A stretch of DNA of 64,000 nucleotides from Cymbomonas tetramitiformis. Its lineage: Eukaryota; Chlorophyta; Pyramimonadophyceae; Pyramimonadales; Pyramimonadaceae. Shown piece by piece: positions 52,528 to 62,283 of this stretch (the first letter of the stretch is position 1; each line of letters starts with the position of its first letter). The stretch is from NCBI GenBank assembly GCA_001247695.2, contig LGRX02035477.1, forward strand, positions 1-64,000. Direction: 5' to 3'. Under the pieces are notes generated by a model, which worked only from the letters and a program-made list of their open reading frames with translations, did no database searches and was not told where the DNA came from. Both the position numbers and the translations under genes were made by a program.

Positions 52528-53697
52528 CTACTCAGAAAACAGGTTGTCGGCAATAGTCTTTAAAAGCTCTTCCTTTTCAGGACCTGTAGGCATACCGCTC
52601 TCGGGCGGACAGATGCGCTCATCCCAGCAAGTCATCAGCATTTCCGCAGGGTTGAAGGGATGCCACGCCCTGTGCCGAACTCCTCCGCGCCTGAAAGCGT
52701 CTGCGATAAACAGCAAGTCCGTGCTCTTGAAAGTGCGCAGCTTGCGCTTGGAGGCCGGCGAAAGGTTCGCAGCGCGTGGAATCCAGAATTGCCAGTGTAC
52801 CAGGCGTTTCTCCACATCCAAGTCCAAGACCTCAACATAGTGCATGGGAAGTGAAACCTTCCCACGTGCCAGTGGAACCGTAAACCAGCACTCGTCGGCG
52901 GGGTTGTTTTCACCTGCAGCGGTGACAGCAAAGGTTTTTGGAACAGCAGTTATCATTTCGAAGGTGTAGTCTGCCGGGAGGAAACGGGCCACAGCACGTT
53001 GCGCCAACGGCATGTCGTCCTCGTCTGATGAGTCCGACTTCACAGAAACTGCTGGAGCAGTTACGGGCCTTGCTGCTCGCTGAAGTAAAGGCATGTCGTC
53101 ATACGAGTCCGACTCACTCTTCTCGGGCGATTCTGAAATAGACAGCGGCCATTGTTGGCAGAACGTGTCCTGGCCTTCCGTTGAGGAGGGGAAAAGGTGG
53201 GAGACGCTGTCGTAGGGGGAGAACCTCGTGGTCGTTTAGGATCACCTGCTTCCGCCTGCCCAACTTTGCGAGTCTTGACATTGTCTTGGACAGGGGAGGA
53301 AGGAGGGGACGATGGGTATACAAGCTTAATGCCAGCGGCAGCATTAGCGCGCATGCCGGCACCTCTCCCAACTGCAGCTTGACTGTCGGGGCCAGTTGAT
53401 CTCCCCCCACGTCCTTTGCCTCGACCTTTCCCTGCACCTGCTTCAGCAACTGCAGCTTGACTGTCGGGGCCAGTTGTTCTCCCCCCACGTCCCTTGCCTC
53501 GACCTTGACCTCCGTTGTCGTCGGAAACCGGTCTCGCGCTTCCTGCATTCGAACGCTGACCGCGACGCCCCTTTTCCTGATGTTCCTTGCGCGCTGCGGC
53601 GGTCGCATTGAACAAACGTGTGGCCAACTCTGCAGCCAGCCCCGCACCGTCGAGCCCCATATGCTGCAACACCGCCTTAAGCTCGCCCTTATTGTAC
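52528..53697 (-). CDS. SAP-like protein of the transposon (two exons)
   Basis: Exon 53246-53697 (acceptor TTATTATTCAG, donor GAAGCAG/GTGATC) joins exon 52528-53132 (acceptor CTATTTCAG) in matching phase 1. It starts with KGELKAVLQHMGLDGAGLAA followed by ELATRLFNA, the helix-extended-helix pattern of a SAP DNA-binding motif. Then come two near-identical GRGKGRGGR...TGPDSQAAV repeats (basic, RGG-like), an acidic stretch SESDSYDD / SDSSDEDDMPL, and a globular C-terminus (about 160 residues, WFTVPLARGKVSLPMHYVEV). The 5' exon is unknown: it could be spliced from the 685-residue gene directly upstream, but no donor there fits the phase. Probable role: DNA binding in transposition (inference). Confidence 0.6.
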
Positions 53698-53789
53698 CTG
53701 AATAATAAGGAACATAAGGAACCCTTTGGTCAGTCAATAAGCAGCGTGCTTGATGGCGGTTCATATCTTGTACTAATTAAAAGAAGTGA

Positions 53790-55847
53790 CTATTGTAGAA
53801 CTCGCCAGAAAGAAATATCTTCAACCCGACGTGCTTCTTGCTCACATCTTTTCATTATTTTGGGAATGTCCACTGGCAGATCCTTGACCATCACATTTCT
53901 GCCGTCGGCAATGGTCTCCAACTCTGGTTGAGGTTCAGTTGTTGCGGGGTCGGACGCCTCGGTCGTGTTCTGGTGCCAAGCGTTGCTCAGCAGCAACTTC
54001 AAGTCCAAGAGTTGCTGCTGATCAAACTTCGGGCCCTTCCAGGTGTCGTAGTCGGAAGCTTTCTGTGGTAAAGGAAAATACCCACATAGATGTTCTTGTT
54101 GCTCATGAGAGATACGGTCGACACCATGATCACATAGCCGCTGAAACGCATTCAGGGTGTCTGCCTCCTCCTTCGCTGGAAGCGGCTGCACTTCCTGCAA
54201 GGGTGGAGAGCTGTCAATGTCGGGATAGCTGTTCATTACTTCCAGACCTTTGGTCAAGTCGTCGTCTACGCCTTTGGGAAGACAAGGCTTAACATGGTCC
54301 CCCCCTTTGTACTTCATGCGAACTACGCCACGCTCGTCCTTTTGGAATTCCACGTAATGCACATCGCGCACCATACCTCCATATCCCGTGAGGTCCCAGT
54401 TCAGATGCGGCTTCAGCCAATTTTTGAAGTCCAGCTGCTGACCCTGAACTTGTACCAGCTTCAAGAACTTATTTACCGGCCACGATATAAGCCAGCTGAT
54501 ATAGTCTTCGAGTAAGATGAGCCATCGACCTGCTTTTGTAGCATCCTTACCGAATATGTACATCTTCATCAAACCGAACCAGCCATCAACATCGTTGTGG
54601 GTGTGTCCAACCATGAGGCGATGCAACACGAGTTTGTGGTAGATGCCATAATAAACCAGCAGGGCGCAAAAGCCGAACGTGTAGCGATTCCAGTTTTCAG
54701 AGCCTCCGTCAACTTGAAGATGCAACGTCTTCCTGAAGAACCGTTTGCCAGTATGACCCAAAGCCAGGAGCATAAGCAGGTTGGTAAATGATGTCAGCAT
54801 CATGTTCGCGCCTTTGGGTTGGCTCCAAGGAAAACTCAGATTGAAGAGCAACATGCAACCATGTAGTATAGTGAGCTGCAGATGCAAGTTGAAGAAATTC
54901 TGTTTCTTCTCGTTGATGTGTTTCACTTGATGAGGGGCGTGAGGCACCACGGTATTCTTGTTTGCCGCCCCGTCAAGAGCGATGGAGTCGATATCCCCAA
55001 GAGGATCAGCGCTTTCTCTCCTGCGTGCGTCGTAGCAGTTGCGTTGATACTTGTGCGTCTCGCTGTGTGATTCCTTCAGCTTAGTTAGCTCCTTCCAAGC
55101 GTCATGGTCTGGGTCGGAAGCCTGCAACTTAGCCCAACGCGCGTCAAGGTTGTCGCAGATCGAACACATGCCTGACACTTCCACCTTCTTCCGAATACGG
55201 ATGTTCAGTTCCTTCTTGACCAAGTGCCTGCAGTATTTCCGGAAGGTCTTATTCACGACAAGGACCGGTTCCGCCACCAGGCGTCGGTAATTAATATACT
55301 CGACGTCGTAATCCAGCGGCTTGATCTGTAGCGACCCATCGGTTGGCATGTCTTGTGGAAGACCTTTTAACATGTGAACCATAGCCCAGTCCTTAAAAGC
55401 GTCGTAACAATGACCGAACGGCTTTTTGGGGATCTTTTTCTCTTGAAAAACAGTCGTCTTCGGAATCATGCCATCCAATGCTAGGGCAGCCTTCTGGTAC
55501 CGAAAGAATGAAGCACGTGGCAAGCCCCACAAGTTGCGGAAAGTGACAGCGCATACCCTCTTGTCACCGAACTTGAACGGGGTGCTGATACAAGGGATGC
55601 AACGCTCTCCTGTTTTAGCGTCCCGCACGACTGCATCAGCAATAGTGGAGGTCAGCATAGAAGTGAGCTCCGGTTGAGATAGAAGATTCTTATGATTATA
55701 GTTTCTTTCGTAGGAAGCGTAGGCAAACTGACGACCGCAGTTCTCAGAGCATCCGCATGAATATTCAGCCGAGCAAAACGTGGCGATATTGTTTCGCTGT
55801 TTTTTGGCAAGCTGCTTTCTGGAGGGTCTTTTTTTGCGGGACTCCAT
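53790..55847 (-). CDS. Putative DDE-type transposase (DUF7869-like), 685 residues
   Basis: The N-terminus is basic with a Cys-rich patch FCSAEYSCGCSENCGRQF (24-41), followed by a CSIC motif at 228-231, so a zinc-binding region is likely. The core has three conserved acidic blocks: D292 in SIALDGAANKN, D380 in LHLQVDGGSENWN, and D419/D421 in VGHTHNDVDGWFG. Order, hydrophobic strands before the first two Asp, and the G-H-T-H-N-D-x-D-G-x-F-G block match the DUF7869 family known from many eukaryotic TE-like proteins. An RNase H-like DDE fold is inference. The gene is intact, single-exon and divergent from the plus-strand genes across the palindrome region. It is the only protein in the element with a catalytic-looking triad, hence the transposase call. 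Confidence 0.7.
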   Translation of the reverse strand: MESRKKRPSRKQLAKKQRNNIATFCSAEYSCGCSENCGRQFAYASYERNYNHKNLLSQPELTSMLTSTIADAVVRDAKTGERCIPCISTPFKFGDKRVCAVTFRNLWGLPRASFFRYQKAALALDGMIPKTTVFQEKKIPKKPFGHCYDAFKDWAMVHMLKGLPQDMPTDGSLQIKPLDYDVEYINYRRLVAEPVLVVNKTFRKYCRHLVKKELNIRIRKKVEVSGMCSICDNLDARWAKLQASDPDHDAWKELTKLKESHSETHKYQRNCYDARRRESADPLGDIDSIALDGAANKNTVVPHAPHQVKHINEKKQNFFNLHLQLTILHGCMLLFNLSFPWSQPKGANMMLTSFTNLLMLLALGHTGKRFFRKTLHLQVDGGSENWNRYTFGFCALLVYYGIYHKLVLHRLMVGHTHNDVDGWFGLMKMYIFGKDATKAGRWLILLEDYISWLISWPVNKFLKLVQVQGQQLDFKNWLKPHLNWDLTGYGGMVRDVHYVEFQKDERGVVRMKYKGGDHVKPCLPKGVDDDLTKGLEVMNSYPDIDSSPPLQEVQPLPAKEEADTLNAFQRLCDHGVDRISHEQQEHLCGYFPLPQKASDYDTWKGPKFDQQQLLDLKLLLSNAWHQNTTEASDPATTEPQPELETIADGRNVMVKDLPVDIPKIMKRCEQEARRVEDISFWRVLQ

Positions 55848-55929
55848 GTTTTGAGCAGAACAAAAAAATACTTACCTGAGTCGGGTAAACCGCTTTAGGT
55901 GTGTCTGTTTCGTGACATTGGTGACGAAT

Positions 55930-56215
55930 TGTTCAGGAATTCTTCGAGGGCCCCATAGCCCTTGACGAATTCTGAGAATTCGTCACGGGCGCTGGGGCCC
56001 TGCTCGACGAATTCTGAGAATTCGTCGCGCCCGTGACGAATTCTGAGAATTCGTCACAATTCGTCACGGGTCCTCGACGAATTCTCAGAATTCGTGACGA
56101 ATTCTGAGAATTCGTCGAGCGCCCGTGACGAATTCTGAGAATTCGTCGAGCAGGGCCCCAGCGCCCCAGCGCCCCTCGACGAATTCTGAGAATTCGTCGA
56201 GAATTTTGGTAGATT
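55930..56215. promoter_or_regulatory. Array of GACGAATTCT-N-AGAATTCGTC palindromes between divergent genes
   Basis: At least six full copies of a palindrome with 10-bp arms GACGAATTCT and AGAATTCGTC around one central base, plus half-sites, occur in under 300 bp. GC-rich spacers CGCCCGTG and GGCCCCAGCGCC lie between them. The array sits upstream of both the 685-residue gene (start 55847) and the plus-strand gene at 56354. It could be a transposase/regulator binding array, an insulator-like stem cluster or an origin. It is not a coding repeat. Confidence 0.75.
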
Positions 56216-56237
56216 GTTCCCACCTTGACACAATCTT

Positions 56238-56317
56238 GCGGTTTTTCGTCACCGGTGCCCAGGTAGTTGTTTAACAATTTATTGTCTGGGTACCGGTGAC
56301 GAAAAACCGCAAGATTT
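56238..56317. repeat. Long inverted repeat (cruciform) before the plus-strand genes
   Basis: Arms of about 28 bp: CTTGCGGTTTTTCGTCACCG... at the left and its inverse ...CGGTGACGAAAAACCGCAAG at the right, with a ~24-bp AT-rich loop. It ends 37 bp before the ATG at 56354. The arms contain CGTCACCGGT, related to the GTCACGGG spacers of the neighbouring array. Confidence 0.8.
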
Positions 56318-56353
56318 TACTCTATATTCTGCACTTCAAATTTCTCCACAATT

Positions 56354-56776
56354 ATGACTTCCGCACAAGAACTGTTTACTAAGGCCCTTCATGACTTGGA
56401 AAAGGTTTTAGAAGCTCAGCTCGAAATCGAGGGCAATTGTATCGTGCCTTTTGACAATGCGGGACAAGTGTGCGAAGTAATTCTAGCTTGGGATAACTAT
56501 TCGTTAAACGGCCCCTTGTGGAAGCACATTCAAGACAATAAGGTTTTCTCAGAAGACTCAGCTTCAAGGATAATACAAAAAATGGAGAAATATTGTACTG
56601 GAGATCATAGTTCTAGTGGTAATTCTTCTCCCAACGACAGCCCCGAAAAAAAAGGACCCAATACTTCGGTTCCAGCAGAAGGATCACCTGCGCCGCTAAA
56701 CCTCGCAGAAGCCATGGAAGCAGCAAAGGAATTGTTGCCGGAAAATTTGGAGCAGGACGGCAACCCCTTGGCCTAG
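56354..56776 (+). CDS. 140-residue accessory protein of the transposon, unknown
   Basis: Small acidic protein. Residues 1-80 look helical and globular (MTSAQELFTKALHDLEKVLE, then NAGQVCEVILAWDNYSLNGP). Residues 85-115 are Ser/Pro/Gly-rich linker. A final helix LAEAMEAAKELLPENLEQDG follows. It is the first plus-strand gene after the palindrome region and the divergent partner of the transposase gene. No family recognised; it could be a regulator or an N-terminal exon of a larger product. Confidence 0.5.
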   Translation: MTSAQELFTKALHDLEKVLEAQLEIEGNCIVPFDNAGQVCEVILAWDNYSLNGPLWKHIQDNKVFSEDSASRIIQKMEKYCTGDHSSSGNSSPNDSPEKKGPNTSVPAEGSPAPLNLAEAMEAAKELLPENLEQDGNPLA

Positions 56777-57090
56777 CTGGAAAAAGTGCTTGTCGGCGGC
56801 TACCTTGCAGCCGCCGAGAAATCAGGGATTTGGCCTAAAAAATAAGGGATTTGGCCCGAAGGGCCTGAAAGGTCCGGCGCAAGGGCGATTTAAGGGCCCG
56901 TAGGGCTGTTGCGGAACGGAGATTTTAAGGGCCCGGAGGGCCTAGTAAGATAATTTCAGGGGTGTAAATTGTAAAGTGATTTCAAGGGCCTGAACTCCCG
57001 AGATTAGGCCCTGTAAGGTGATTTCAGGGGCCCGGAGGGCAAAGTAAGGTATAAATTGCAAGTGACGAAGAGACAGTTAATAGTAACGGG
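56777..57090. other. Spacer with GGGCCCGGAGGGC repeats
   Basis: GATTTAAGGGCCCGTAGGGC, GATTTTAAGGGCCCGGAGGG and GATTTCAGGGGCCCGGAGGG recur about every 60-90 bp. Non-coding; possibly the 3' UTR of the 140-residue gene. Confidence 0.5.
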
Positions 57091-57093
57091 GCA

Positions 57094-57366
57094 GTGGTGG
57101 AGAGCCAAGGATCGTGCATCGATAAGCATGCAGCAAGCGAGAGACACTTGACTCAGGATGGTCTCATAATGGAGAGTGTGGTGCATTGGAATGCACCAGC
57201 TCCCCGTCGCTCAGATAAGTTTGTGCGGGACGCCCTGAATCATCATTTTGGTGGACCGACGAAGTGGCATTTCACAACCTCAGATATCCGCGCTAAGGTT
57301 CACACCGTGTCAGAAGTTATTGACCGACTTTTGAAGGAAGATAGCAAATTCTCATTTATGGAGTGA
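57094..57366 (+). CDS. Possible 90-residue protein
   Basis: Short frame with ordinary composition (RRSDKFVRDALNHHFGGPTK, then VSEVIDRLLKEDSKFSF). The start could also be the internal Met at 57169. Between supported transposon genes and on the same strand, but too short to be sure. It may be an exon. Confidence 0.35.
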   Translation: MVESQGSCIDKHAASERHLTQDGLIMESVVHWNAPAPRRSDKFVRDALNHHFGGPTKWHFTTSDIRAKVHTVSEVIDRLLKEDSKFSFME

Positions 57367-57582
57367 AACAATGTACCTTATGATTTCATGGTATCTTATA
57401 TTTTATTGATGATGATACTAGTATTTGGTATGAAGGAGAATATTGACAATATTCCTCATTTGTAGTGATTGTTAAATTTCCTATTAAGAATTGAGGGATT
57501 TTTTGGAAGGAATATTCTTTTTTTTTCAAGGGTTCAAAAAAAACCCTAAAACCCTAAAAATTTTCAAAGGCATTTTCAGTAA

Positions 57583-58416
57583 ATGGCCACTGCCCGCAGC
57601 GGCCAACATTTGCACTTTTTCCAACTAGGCCCCTTGGATCAGTTACAGTTCCACGCTGAAATAGATGCGTTCAGCGTGGACCTTGTTTCGCTGGGTCTGA
57701 TCACCTGCCAGGATCTGGCAAAGGTCACGGCGGATGGGTGGGAGTACGTGCTTTTGGGGCAGTGCTTGGACCAGGGCGGTCTGAAGGATGGGCACGGGAA
57801 GCCTGTAATCATCTATGCGGACTTCGGACTGGATCATGCATGTGGGAAAGAGCTCCTGCTGAAATGCTTGGAGGACGGGTCCGGATATAATGTTTTCGAA
57901 AGCAAAATATACAAGGCGGACGAAAAAATCATCGTCAGCAATATGCTGACGATGTGCGAGAGGCGGTACGGACCCCAACCCGAGGAGGAGGACACACGCG
58001 TCATCGTGGACGCACCCCATGTAAGTCAGCAACTCGACGAGGATGACGACGTCGCCTTGGAGCAGCCTAGGTGGAAGGCAAGGGCGGGCAGAAAGCTGTT
58101 TCTGCTTGAGTTTGAGGAGGTCAACAGCCTGGGGTTGCCTCTGTTAGTTGGGCTGGCATGGCTCAAACAAATCTGGACGCCTCCTGTGTCGGGGCATGCG
58201 GTTGCGGATCACGTGGTGATCTTCAACCTACGCAAACCAGGCAACCCAGGTGTCTTTCCCACATTTGGGGATGCAATTGCGTACCTGACCTGCCAGCACA
58301 GGGACGTGAAGGACATCACCTTCGTGTTCCGTGAGGATAAAGATGTTCGAGCAGCGGTCCACTTTAAAGTCGTACGGGGTCCAAGTGCCTATTACCCGCA
58401 GCTTACGGTGGCTTAA
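57583..58416 (+). CDS. 277-residue accessory protein of the transposon, unknown
   Basis: Intact single-exon frame starting just after an AT-rich, pyrimidine-ending stretch (GGCATTTTCAGTAAATGG). Composition is globular (QLQFHAEIDAFSVDLVSLGL, KPVIIYADFGLDHACGKELL). Residues about 125-165 are an acidic loop (PEEEDTRVIV, LDEDDDVALE). No catalytic motif or family recognised. The last codons overlap the first GGTGGCTTAAGCCACC palindrome at 58408. Conservation of length without introns suggests a real gene. Confidence 0.6.
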   Translation: MATARSGQHLHFFQLGPLDQLQFHAEIDAFSVDLVSLGLITCQDLAKVTADGWEYVLLGQCLDQGGLKDGHGKPVIIYADFGLDHACGKELLLKCLEDGSGYNVFESKIYKADEKIIVSNMLTMCERRYGPQPEEEDTRVIVDAPHVSQQLDEDDDVALEQPRWKARAGRKLFLLEFEEVNSLGLPLLVGLAWLKQIWTPPVSGHAVADHVVIFNLRKPGNPGVFPTFGDAIAYLTCQHRDVKDITFVFREDKDVRAAVHFKVVRGPSAYYPQLTVA

Positions 58417-59025
58417 GCCACCTTAACTTGAAGGGCTCATTGGGGCTTCCTCGGCGGTGCTTTCAAAATTTGGAGACCTATGTCGTCAAGATCTTGAGCT
58501 GCTCTTTTTGCAGTGTCTTATCAAAAGTTTGATCTGAGTTCATCTTGACCCTCAAAATCACGGTTGAAGTAGGGTGGCTATTTCCCAATTTTTCTTAAGA
58601 TGGCTTAAGCCACCTTAAGCCAATTAGCTCACGGGGGCTTCCTCGAAGGCGCTTTTCAAAATTTGGAGACCCATGATGTCAAGATCTCGAGCTGCTCTTT
58701 CTGCAGTGTGTTGCCAAAAGTTTGATCCGAGGTCATCTTGACCCTCAAAATCTCGGTTGAAGTAGCATGGGTATGCAAAAACCGGAAAAAATCGCTCAAA
58801 ATTCACTAAATGTTGCACCCTCTTGGATACTTCCCAAAATTGCTCACCGGGAACTTGGGCTCGCCGAATAGTGCATATAGTGTCTAAAAGAAGACATTGT
58901 CGCCGTCATTTTGAGCTTAAAAAATCTAGTTTCCGGCACCGATAGCTCCCGCAATAATCGAAAACGTTAAGGTGGCTTAAGCCACCCTAAATCGCTGTTA
59001 GGGTGGCTTAAGCCACCCGAAGGGT
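58405..59025. repeat. GGTGGCTTAAGCCACC palindromes and a ~190-bp tandem duplication
   Basis: The 16-bp palindrome or a one-base variant occurs near 58408, 58600, 58973 and 59002. Between the first two, a ~190-bp unit (from GGGCTTCCTCGG to GGTTGAAGTAG) is present twice, at about 58440-58580 and 58628-58768, diverged. The spacing and exact symmetry suggest a DNA-binding site inside the element. No gene. Confidence 0.7.
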
Positions 59026-59071
59026 AATAGCCACAAGTCCGGATGACCCGGAATATCTTTTATTCGAGGAG

Positions 59072-61546
59072 ATGTCGCAGGAAGAGGGTACAAACGCCAA
59101 ACAGAACGTCAAGAACGCTCGAACGGAGTTGGTGCCGCGTTTGGTGAACGGCAAACAGCCGGTAATAAGCGACCGGCCTGCCTTTGAAAACCACACTGTT
59201 TGCTTTCATTTGGCCTGTAACTTTTCTTTATTCCGAAATGGTGGCTTCTATAGGTGTACGTCTACCTCGAGGCCCAGTTCACCCGGGAGAAGAAACTTAC
59301 GTATCGCATGCCCTTGGTACAGGGCATGCAAGTAGAAACAGTGATGGACTTGGGGAACGAGGCTGGTGTTGATCTAGACGGCGCCACAATCCGGTTCGTT
59401 GGCGCCAACTTGAGCCAAGGCAGCTCGGGTCAGTGGCATGCCACTTTGATGAGCGAGAAGCATTCCGGGAACACGGCCGAATACGTCATGTTTCAAACCC
59501 CTCTCCTTCAAAGCCGACATGTCACGCTCAAGCGGGAGGAGCACTTTTGCGACAGGTACCCGTTTCTTCAGCTGCAGAGCAACAAGGTCTACGCCCACGA
59601 CATCCGCCTGCCCGAGTATGCAGACGGCGACCTCAGCACGTTACCCACCAAGCTGCCATTTTCCGATGGGGAAGTAGCGGAGGAGGCCCAGAGGTATCAA
59701 GGCTTTCAGCAGGTATTGGCTTTTGCCTGGGAAAAGATCGCGGCCGAGGAGCAGAGGCGCTCGGAGCAGCCAGGTGGGGCGAGGACAGCGACAAAGGTTG
59801 GCGACACCAACTACTGGACTCTCGCCTCCTCCAACTTCACAGCGGGGCTCACCTTCCGTTTGGTGGGAAAGGTGACGGCATATGTCATGTCAAGTGGTAA
59901 GGGACCGATGCAAGGCATGATGGACCTAGCGGACAGTACTCCACACGACCACAAGCGGAAAGTACCCGTGCTGGTGCGCAACCATGCTGGTGAAGGTAGC
60001 AAGAACTCGAAGGGGAATCAGAAAGCAGTTTTAAAGGCCAAGGGGAAGGGTGCAAGCGGAGCTGTTGGCGAGGCCAAGGGGAAGGGTGCAAGCGGAGCTG
60101 TTGGCGATGATTTGGGCAGTGGCACAAGGAAACGAAAGCTGTCATCGCCACCAGAGCCAACAGCAGATACCAAAAGGAAACGGACTTCCTCTCGTCGGCC
60201 GCCGGTGACCTTACGGCAAAAACAGGACCTTACGGACAGCGAAAAGACCAACGAGCCTGAGTTGCACCATGAAGAAGTACTGCACGGTTCCTTTGGGGTG
60301 CAAAACGAAGAGCAGGAGCCTTCTCAGAGCATGGTTCAAGAAAGCCAGTCTGAGGAAGAGGATGAGCTCCCAAAGCGGCGAGACAGACCTCTTTCCAAAA
60401 AGGAGAAGGTCCAGGACATGGTACTTATGGCCCCCTTTTCCCTATTTTGTTTTGTTGATCAAGTTTTGACCAGACTGTTGACTGACAAACCTGCACATGC
60501 TCACAGGACGCCAAGATGAAGAAGTACATGGCGGACCTGTTCTTGAGGCTGACGTCCGAAAGCGTGCGGAACGCTAATGCCAGGAACACCGACTCCGACG
60601 CCGACAGACAAAACCTTGAAGAGCTGAAACGTGCTCGTGACCAGTCCGAGATTGAGGTTGCCAACCTTGCCAAGGAAAACGAGCGCCTTCAGAAGGCTCT
60701 GGAGGAGTCGAAGTTGGAGGGTAAGAAGGCCTTGGAGGAGGAGGGGAAGCAAGCAAGGCTTCGGGAGCAGGAATTGCGCAAAGACCAGGACGAGCGCAAC
60801 CAGGAGGCCAAGGAGCTCCAAGCAGCGCTGTTGCAAAGGCAAGATGGCATTGAGAACAAGCACTTGCAGCATCAGGTGCAGCTGACGGACAAACACGTCG
60901 TTGCTCAGCAGCAACTCTCCGAGGCTTCCAACAAGACGATGGACACGTTCAAAAACGCCATCAGCGAACAGTCACAGAAAGCCGTCCAGGATCTGAAGGA
61001 GCAGATGGCCATCGAACGGGAAAACCATAGGAACAGCGAGAAGTACACCCAGGAGATCGCCATGCAGCTCATCTCGGTAAGGTTTCCTTCTTCTTTGGAA
61101 TATAAAGTTTTGTATTGTTTTTTTTTAAATATATATGTCCCTCGCAGTTCCGAAACCTGGCACACTACTGACCATCTCTAATGGGGCTTTCGCAGGCTTT
61201 GATGCCCGGAGGCCAAGCTGGCCCTCTCCGAGGTCTTCAGGGCTCATCGCAGCAGCCGCTGCCCGTGGCGTTGGACGCCCAAGGTACACCAGGAATACCT
61301 GTGGGACAGCCAAGGCTGGTACCTGACAGGCAAAGAGCGGCCGGGGTAGAGGCACAGAAGCTCGTCATTGCTTTGAAGGAGCAGAGCACACCCGCCGCCC
61401 TCGAGGCAAGCATCAGGTTGGAGGAGCTTAAAGACCTTGCTTCCTTCCAGGGGGAGTCGGGCAGCACCGCCGACGCACTGTATGCACAGGCGGTGGTGCG
61501 GATGTACAGCGCTCTTATGGGGGAAGTACCAGCGCCCATCTCTTAG
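59072..61546 (+). CDS. ~725-residue spliced coiled-coil protein of the transposon
   Basis: Four exons with matching phase 0 junctions: 59072-59161 (donor CCG/GTAATA), 59254-60420 (acceptor TTCTATAG, donor ATG/GTACTT), 60507-61076 (acceptor GCTCACAG, donor TCG/GTAAGG), 61196-61546 (acceptor CTTTCGCAG). N-terminal ~210 residues are globular (VYVYLEAQFTREKKLTYRMP). Then come two tandem AKGKGASGAVG repeats and a bipartite nuclear-localisation-like region (TRKRKLSS...DTKRKRTSSRR), an acidic/Gln stretch, a long coiled coil of about 150 residues in exon 3 (LEELKRARDQSEIEVANLAK, KENERLQKALEESKLEGKKA) and a Gly/Pro-rich, then helical C-terminus. A nuclear, oligomerising DNA-associated role is inferred. 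No family recognised. Confidence 0.68.
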
Positions 61547-62239
61547 GCTAGCCTGCACTCAAACCCTGAGTAATGCTCGTGCATGTAAATAGTAATTGTG
61601 AATATGCTTCAATCCCACGTATTGTGGGTGGTGTTTTTTTGGTTCTTGACCATATTTGAAACTTGTGAACAGTAGGGATACTTTGCATTTTCATCATTCA
61701 TCACAGTTCAAGGCATGACTTGCACTCCCGCTTCAAACCCTAAGCCATTTCAGCTGAACTGGCTAAAAATGAGCCATCCCGCAGCTGTGGAGCACTGCCC
61801 TATGAAGTTTTTTTATGTCTTTTGTTTTGAACATTCTTAATTAAGACAAGTTTGAGCCTACAACACCGTTATCCCGTGTTATAGTCAATTTTCACTTATT
61901 TTCAGTGTGTCGCGGCTTCACGTGACACAAAAATACCCCAAAAAACATTCTAAGCTAGGAGTATGCATGGTCTTTTCATAAATTTTCAACTTACCTTGTT
62001 ATTATATCATATTTTCAACTTCAAAATATGTGAGTATCGCAATAATCTTGTCTTTTAAACAAATTTCAGATATCCCAACTTTTCAGCCTTCGTGGAGTGT
62101 TTTTGGCTGTTTTTCGGCTGTAAAATCAAAATTTTTTAACAAAGTTCGTTTTTTATCATGGATACCACATCTATATGGCCCCTGGAACCAAAATTCCGCA
62201 AAAAAATACCCTGTCTCATTTGAGTCTCATTCGCCGGTT
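61547..62239. other. Right subterminal non-coding region of the transposon
   Basis: AT-rich 3' flank of the coiled-coil gene. It contains GTCTCATTTGAGTCTCATT near 62212, the subterminal CAGTCTCATT family also seen at the left end. Confidence 0.5.
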
Positions 62240-62267
62240 CCAGTCTCATTTCTGCGATTCCATCGTT
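62240..62267 (-). repeat. Right terminal inverted repeat
   Basis: Perfect 28-bp inverted copy of 51773-51800, followed by the TTTG duplication at 62268. Confidence 0.9.
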
Positions 62268-62283
62268 TTTGGGCCATTTCACG

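Larger units (their letters stand above)
51769..62271. mobile_element. 10.5-kb multi-gene DNA transposon with 28-bp TIRs and 4-bp TSD
   Basis: The termini AACGATGGAATCGCAGAAAT... (51773-51800) and the inverted copy at 62240-62267 match over 28 bp. Beyond them CAGTCTCATT/AATGAGACT repeats and a TTTTTTTGYGGAATTT box continue the inverted symmetry less exactly. TTTG lies at 51769-51772 and 62268-62271. The insertion is proven by its target: on the minus strand, joining the flanks with one CAAA gives TGGCCCAAAGCTCTTACACT then CATGGGATACC, which aligns with TGGCCCAAAGAACTTACATT then GATGGGATACC of intact LINE copy A. Cargo: a DDE-like protein and a SAP-like protein (minus strand), and at least three plus-strand genes. 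A 4-bp duplication is known for Sola, Ginger and Academ groups; I cannot place this element in any of them. Confidence 0.9.

Noticed and set aside
55930..56215. Palindrome array as a CRISPR or as a coding repeat
   Set aside because: Spacers are themselves repeated and GC-rich, and frames through it are broken.
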